A DNA stretch of 64,000 nucleotides. Source: Branchipolynoe longqiensis (Eukaryota; Annelida; Polychaeta; Phyllodocida; Polynoidae). Below the pieces are notes generated by a model, which had not been told where the DNA came from, did no database searches, and was given only the letters and a program-made list of their open reading frames with translations. Numbering within the stretch: position 1 is the first letter of the stretch; the number at the start of each line of letters is the position of its first letter. Of this stretch, positions 53,376-59,300 are shown piece after piece. The stretch spans positions 49,573,661-49,637,660 of the forward strand of contig CM059189.1 in the NCBI GenBank assembly GCA_030323885.1, in the 5' to 3' direction. The translations under genes and the position numbers were made by a program.

Positions 53376-56300
53376 TGTCAGCGGTACAGTGAGTGCGCGA
53401 AACGGGCGCTGAGGCGTGGGCCAGTAGGTGGCGCCACGTGGGGAGGTCAGGTGGTACCAGTAGATGACCTAATGAATACAGGTGACCAGCCGATGACTTA
53501 CTGGCTGAGGAATAGATGGGATCTGCCATCTTTTTATACTTGCATAATGGCTTATACAGCATATATATATATGCATATTAAGTGAAAATAATTACAGCAT
53601 TTCTGAATGAAAGGCCCCATTGTGGAGTACATGTATACCGAATTTTTCTTAATTGAAAATAAAAGTAATGTTGCTGTCCTATTCAGTAGATGTTAGGGAA
53701 TGCCGCGATATGAACTGCTGTTATTGAGCAGGGACCAGCTGAATTCGTGTAAGGACTGAGGTGGTCACGTGGGTTGTGGAAGTGGGCGTGGTTCAGGCGT
53801 CTGTGTCCTCTCTGTGGCGTCATTGCGACACTCGGGCGCGGTGCCTGCCGAGTGGCACGTGTGCGTGTAACACTCACTACACGCACACACCATCGTGGTC
53901 TCTGCGCGACATGTTCACGCCCTAAGCAGACGCCCAAGGTCGATGTGCCTAGGTCAAGGCCATGTCCTGTCAGCGGAGGTACAGTAGGAAGGTCAAACAT
54001 GGTCAGTACCGGAACTCACAATACCCCCCTCCCCTCCCCTTGCCTCCCCACTACCCCTCCCCCTCCACCTCTCACTCTCCCTCCCCCTCCCACTCCCACT
54101 CCCACTCCCACTCCCCTCCCATCCCATCCCACCCTCCCCCCCCCCCCCCTCCCCCTCCCCCCCCCTCCCCCCCTCCCCCTCCCCCCCTCCCCTCCCCTTC
54201 CCCCCCCCCTCCCCCCTCCTCCCCCCTCCCCCTCCCCTCCCCCTCCCACTCCCCCTCCCCCTCCCATCCCCATCACCCTCCCCCCTCCCCCATCCCCCTC
54301 CTCCCCCTCCTCCCCCCCTCCCCCTCCCTCGCCCCATCCCCTCCCTCCCCATCCCCATCCCATCCCCCTCCTCTCCCCCTGTCCCTCCCCCTCCCCCCTC
54401 TGTTCCCCTCCTGTCTCCCCTCCCTGTCCCTCCCGCTCCCCCTCCCCCCCCCCCCCTCGTCTCACCGAGGCTCAATTCCTGGATAGTTCTGCGGTGTGCG
54501 TTTCTATTTTCACTTTTAGGTACTAGAACCAGCCCTGTGCACAAGTTGGTTGGTTGGTTGTTAGAGTTTTATGTCCTGGCAACATCTAAGGTCATATCAG
54601 GACGGGTACCGACTTGTGAGAGTGCATACTCACTGTGACTGTATAGTGCTGCCCAACTGGAAGACTAGGCCACCAGCACTATGACCTGATATCCCACTCA
54701 GTCTCATTATCCTAACACTGAGCCAACCAGTCCTTGCCCTATCCTAATAATGCCTAGTGCCAGGCTAGGTAACAACAAGTATCAAATTTCAAGTCATTGC
54801 TTTGACTCGACTGGGAATTGAAATCCCGACCGGCCGCACGAGAGGCCTGCACTCTACCAATTCGGCCACGGCGTCAGGTATGTGTAGTAGACTGCCACAC
54901 CCTTAGACATGACTGGGAAGTACAACCACGTTTGTAGGAAGGTGTGTCACGTGGGCTGAATGCGCTTTACATCTTTGTATCGGACGGGGTGCCCGAATCA
55001 GTAGAGCGCAGGCTTCCGGGGTGGAAGGTCACGAGTTCTATTCCTGGTCGAGTCAAACCGATGACTTATAAAATTGATACTTGTTGCTACCTAGCCTGGC
55101 GCTAAACATTAATAGGACAGGACAAGGACTGGTTAGCACACTATCAGGATAATGTGACTGAGTGGGATATCAGGTCATGGTGCTGCTGGCCTGGCTCCCA
55201 GTGTGAGGGCATTATAAAGTCACCATGAGAGCGCACTTTCACAAGTCGGTACCATCCTGATGTGACCTTAAATGTTGCAAGGATGTAAGGGTCTGTCCTC
55301 CATTTCCCAGGTTTCCTTCTGCACGTGATGCCGCTAAGACTGCATATAGGTCTCATAAGTCTCATAGGCCTTTAATGGTCCTCTCATAGGCCTTTTAGAG
55401 CTCTCTCATCGGTCTCTCATAGGCCTTCCATAGGCCTCTCATAGGCCTTCCATAGGCCTCTCAGGGGCCGTTTATTGCTCTCCTGTCTCATAGCCCTTTC
55501 GTGGGCCTCTCATAGTCATAGGCCTTTTATAGGTTTTTATTGTGCCTTTTATAGGTCTCATAGATCTCTTGTAACCCTTTCATAGGCTCGTACAGGCCTT
55601 TCGTAGACTCGTATAGGGCTTTTGTAGGCTCATTTAGGCCCTTTGTAGGCTCACATATGCCTCCCATAGACTCATATATAGGCCTTTCATAGACTCATAT
55701 AGGCCTTTCATAGACTCATATAGGCCTTTCATAGACTCATATAAGCCTTTCATAGACTCATATAGGCCTTTTGTAGGCTCATATAGGCCGTACATAGCCT
55801 CGTATATACCTTTTATAGGCTGATATAGGCCTATTGTGGGCTGATATAGGTCTATTGTGGGCTGATATAAGCCTTTTCTAGGCTGATATAGCCCTTTTGT
55901 GGGCTCATATAGGCCTTGTGTAGGCTCATATAGGCCTTGTATTGGCTAATATATGCCGTATCTAGGCTCATAGGCCTATCTTAGATTCATATAGGCCTTT
56001 TCTAGGCTCATATAGGCCTTAGATAGGCTCATTTAGGCCTTTTATGGGCTGATATAGGCCTATTGTGGGCTGATATAGGCCTTGTCTAGGCTGATATAGG
56101 CCTTGTGTAGACTCATATAGACCGTGTATTGGCTAATATATACCTTATATAGGCTCACAGACCTATCCTAGATTTGTGGGCTGATATAGGCCTTGTGTCG
56201 GCTCCTATAGGCCTTTCATAGGCTCCTATATGCCTTTTGTGGGCTCATTAGAGGCCTTGTGTAGGCTCACATAGGCCTTGTATTGACTAATATAGGCCTT

Positions 56301-59300
56301 ATGTAGGCTCATATAGGCCTTTGGTAGGCTCACATAGGCCTATTGTGGGCTGATATAAGCCTGGTGTAGGCTCATATAGGCCTCTTGTAGGCTCCGATAG
56401 GGTTCATATAGGCCTTCCATTGGGTCCTATGAAGCGTCTCAGTACGTCGTAAAAGGGGAGGATAGGAAACTAATAATGCAGATACTAATAATATTGGAAG
56501 AATGTGGAGAATGTAACATATCGCATGAATATCTCTGTTGATCTGACCAAATATGTTAAAGCTGCATAGTCCGATGAAGCATCAAATTTTCAAAACCAAA
56601 ACAATTATCTAGATTTGATTCCACATATCTAGCTTAGATATTGGTGAACTTAGTAAGTATTTGTCGCTACATAGAAAGGAATACTGAGGTAATTTAATAG
56701 AACCTGTCACTGCAGAAACCTATGGTCTCAGAGTTTTGGCGTGCTTGCCAAAACCAATTTTACTTGTTTACATTTCAAATATCTCAAAACATAGCCATTT
56801 AAAATAAAAGTTACTTCGGACTAAAAAGTAAGGTACATTATAACAATCAATTGAAAATATTTATCTCAGAAACTCAAAACTATCGGATTATGCAACTTTA
56901 AGACAGATAAAACAATTGTGTTATGCCACTTCGAGTTGATAACACAGAGACGCGTCGATTTGTGTTTTGTGATGCGAACTCGAATTGCTGAGAAGTGTGA
57001 CCACACTGCGCTGTGTAGCAGGGCAGGGTGGGATGTTGGTTTATATTGACATAAGGCAGTATGTAGCCCATATATATAATACACACAAGTATCGGCTGAT
57101 CACTTAGTACACATTGCATTTGTTCACTATTTCAGTGTTGATCGACGCTGCGAAACGCGGGGACCTGAACAGGGTGAGGTTCCACTCTTAGTTAACAAAT
57201 TGAATCATTAAAAATTGAGGTTTGTTGTGTGAGAAAGATGAATGTGTTAAATATTTAGAGATGCAGTTCGGTGGGCTGTTCTTGGAAAGGTTTCCTAAGA
57301 AGTGTAAGAAGCATTATGTGCCTGTCTGTGCTCACGCTACTGCAGTTTTATTTGACGCCATATTGGCGCCTATGTGATCCTGCTAGTGACTAATGGGCGG
57401 TCTGGTCTGCCTCACATTACCTGTACAGTTTTATTTGACGCCATATTGGCGCCTATGTGATCCTGCTAGTGACTAATGGGTGGTCTGCCTCACATTACCT
57501 GGACAGTTTTATTTGACGCCATATTGGCGCCTATGTGATCCTGCTAGTGACTAATGGGTGGTCTTCCTCACCTTACCTGTACAGTTTTATTTAATGCCAT
57601 ATTGGTGCCTACGTGATCCTGCTAGTGACTAATGGGCGGTCTTCATCACATTACCTGTACAGTTTTATTTGATGCCCTGTTAGCGCCTCTGTAACACTGT
57701 TGATGAATACAGGGTGGTCCTCCTCCTCCCATTAGCTGTACATTTTGATTTAATGCCATGTTGGGCCTCTGCAATACTGCTGGTGACTAATGGGCGGTCC
57801 TCCCCACATTACCTGTACATTTTTATTTGACGCTGCATTGGCGGCACAGGAGCCTCTGCATTACTGTTGATAAATAAGAGGTCATCCTCCCCACATTACC
57901 AGTACATTTTTATTTGACACCGCGTTGACAATGCGGGTGCCTCTGTGATACTGTTGATAAATAAGAGGCAGTTCCCCCACATTACCTAAACAGTTTTATT
58001 TGATGCCATGTTGATGATGCCTGCTGCGATACTGTTGATAAATAAGAGGCAGTTCCCTCACATTACCTGTACAGTTTTATTTGACGCCACGTTGACAATG
58101 CGGGTGCTTCTTCTATACTGTTGATAAATAAGAGGCAGTTCCCTCACATTACCTGTACAGTTTTATTTGACGTGGCATTGATGATGCGGGCTGTGATACT
58201 GTTGATAAATAATAGGCGGTCCTCCCTACGCAGCTGGTCCAGATCCACCAGACGGGCGTGAGTCTGCTCGTTGCCGACCAGTACGGAATGACAGCGCTGC
58301 ACCACGCAGCCCGCTTCGGACACAAGGACGTGGCTGAGTACCTCATCAACACCGCCCCGCATGACATCCTCGACATGGTCGACTCTGAGAAGGAGCAGAC
58401 GGCGCTGCACAAGGCCGCCTGGTACCGGCGCAGGTTCATCTGCGGCAGACTTGTTGCAGCAGGCGCCTCGCTCACCAAGACAGACTCTCAGGTCAGTCAG
58501 TCTATCCTGTAATATGTTATGTATGTTAGTTGGCCAGCCACCGGGCGCGGTGGCCCAATCGGTAGAGCGAGGGCCTTGGGAGTTTGGCTCCTGGTCGAGT
58601 CAAACCAATGACTTATCAAATTGATACTTGTCGCCTCCTAGCCTGGTGCTCGGCATTAACAGGATAATGTGGCTGGTTAGCTCAGTGTCAGGATAATGTG
58701 ACTGAGTGGGATATCAGGTAATGGTGCCGGCAGCCTGATTTCTCAGTGGGGCAGCACTATATAGCTGACATGATTGCACACTGTCACAAGTCGGTACCTG
58801 TCTTGATATGACCTTAGATGTTGCCAGGATGTTAAAGTCCAACAACCAACCAATCTAATTGGCCGGCCAGCTGACCAGCTGATAAGGTGATCATGTGACC
58901 AGTGGCTGAGATAAGGACTTGACTAATAAGTAATAAAGGCAGTTGCAGTACAGACCTCAAAGTGTCCACTTGTATATTACACACATCCGCCTTCCCAGCC
59001 TGCCCCTCGTCCATTTCCGGTTTGATTCCCCGGAGATTCAAAATTCTACTAACTAATGGTAATCCCGAAATTTGCAGGATAAACAAACAAAAAACAAACA
59101 AAAAAAACCACCATTTTCCAAAGTGGCCATCATCCATCAGTCCATTGCTAAAATAAAAATGCAATGTAGCTTCTGATGGAAATGCACTACGATTATGATT
59201 TTTGTGTTTATTGTAGAGTTTTCAGTTGTGCCTCGCGTCTATTTCCTGTTTGATTCCCGAGATTCAAAATTCTACTAATTGAAAACCTAAAATTTGCAGG

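Noticed and set aside
53774..54526. 250-codon Pro-rich frame and its - strand Gly/Arg-rich partner
   Set aside because: Most of it is the C-rich tract. The first 75 codons look less repetitive but lack splice sites in DGK phase.
58144..58478. Two - strand frames of 88 and 109 codons
   Set aside because: Antisense shadows of the ankyrin exon 58234-58491.
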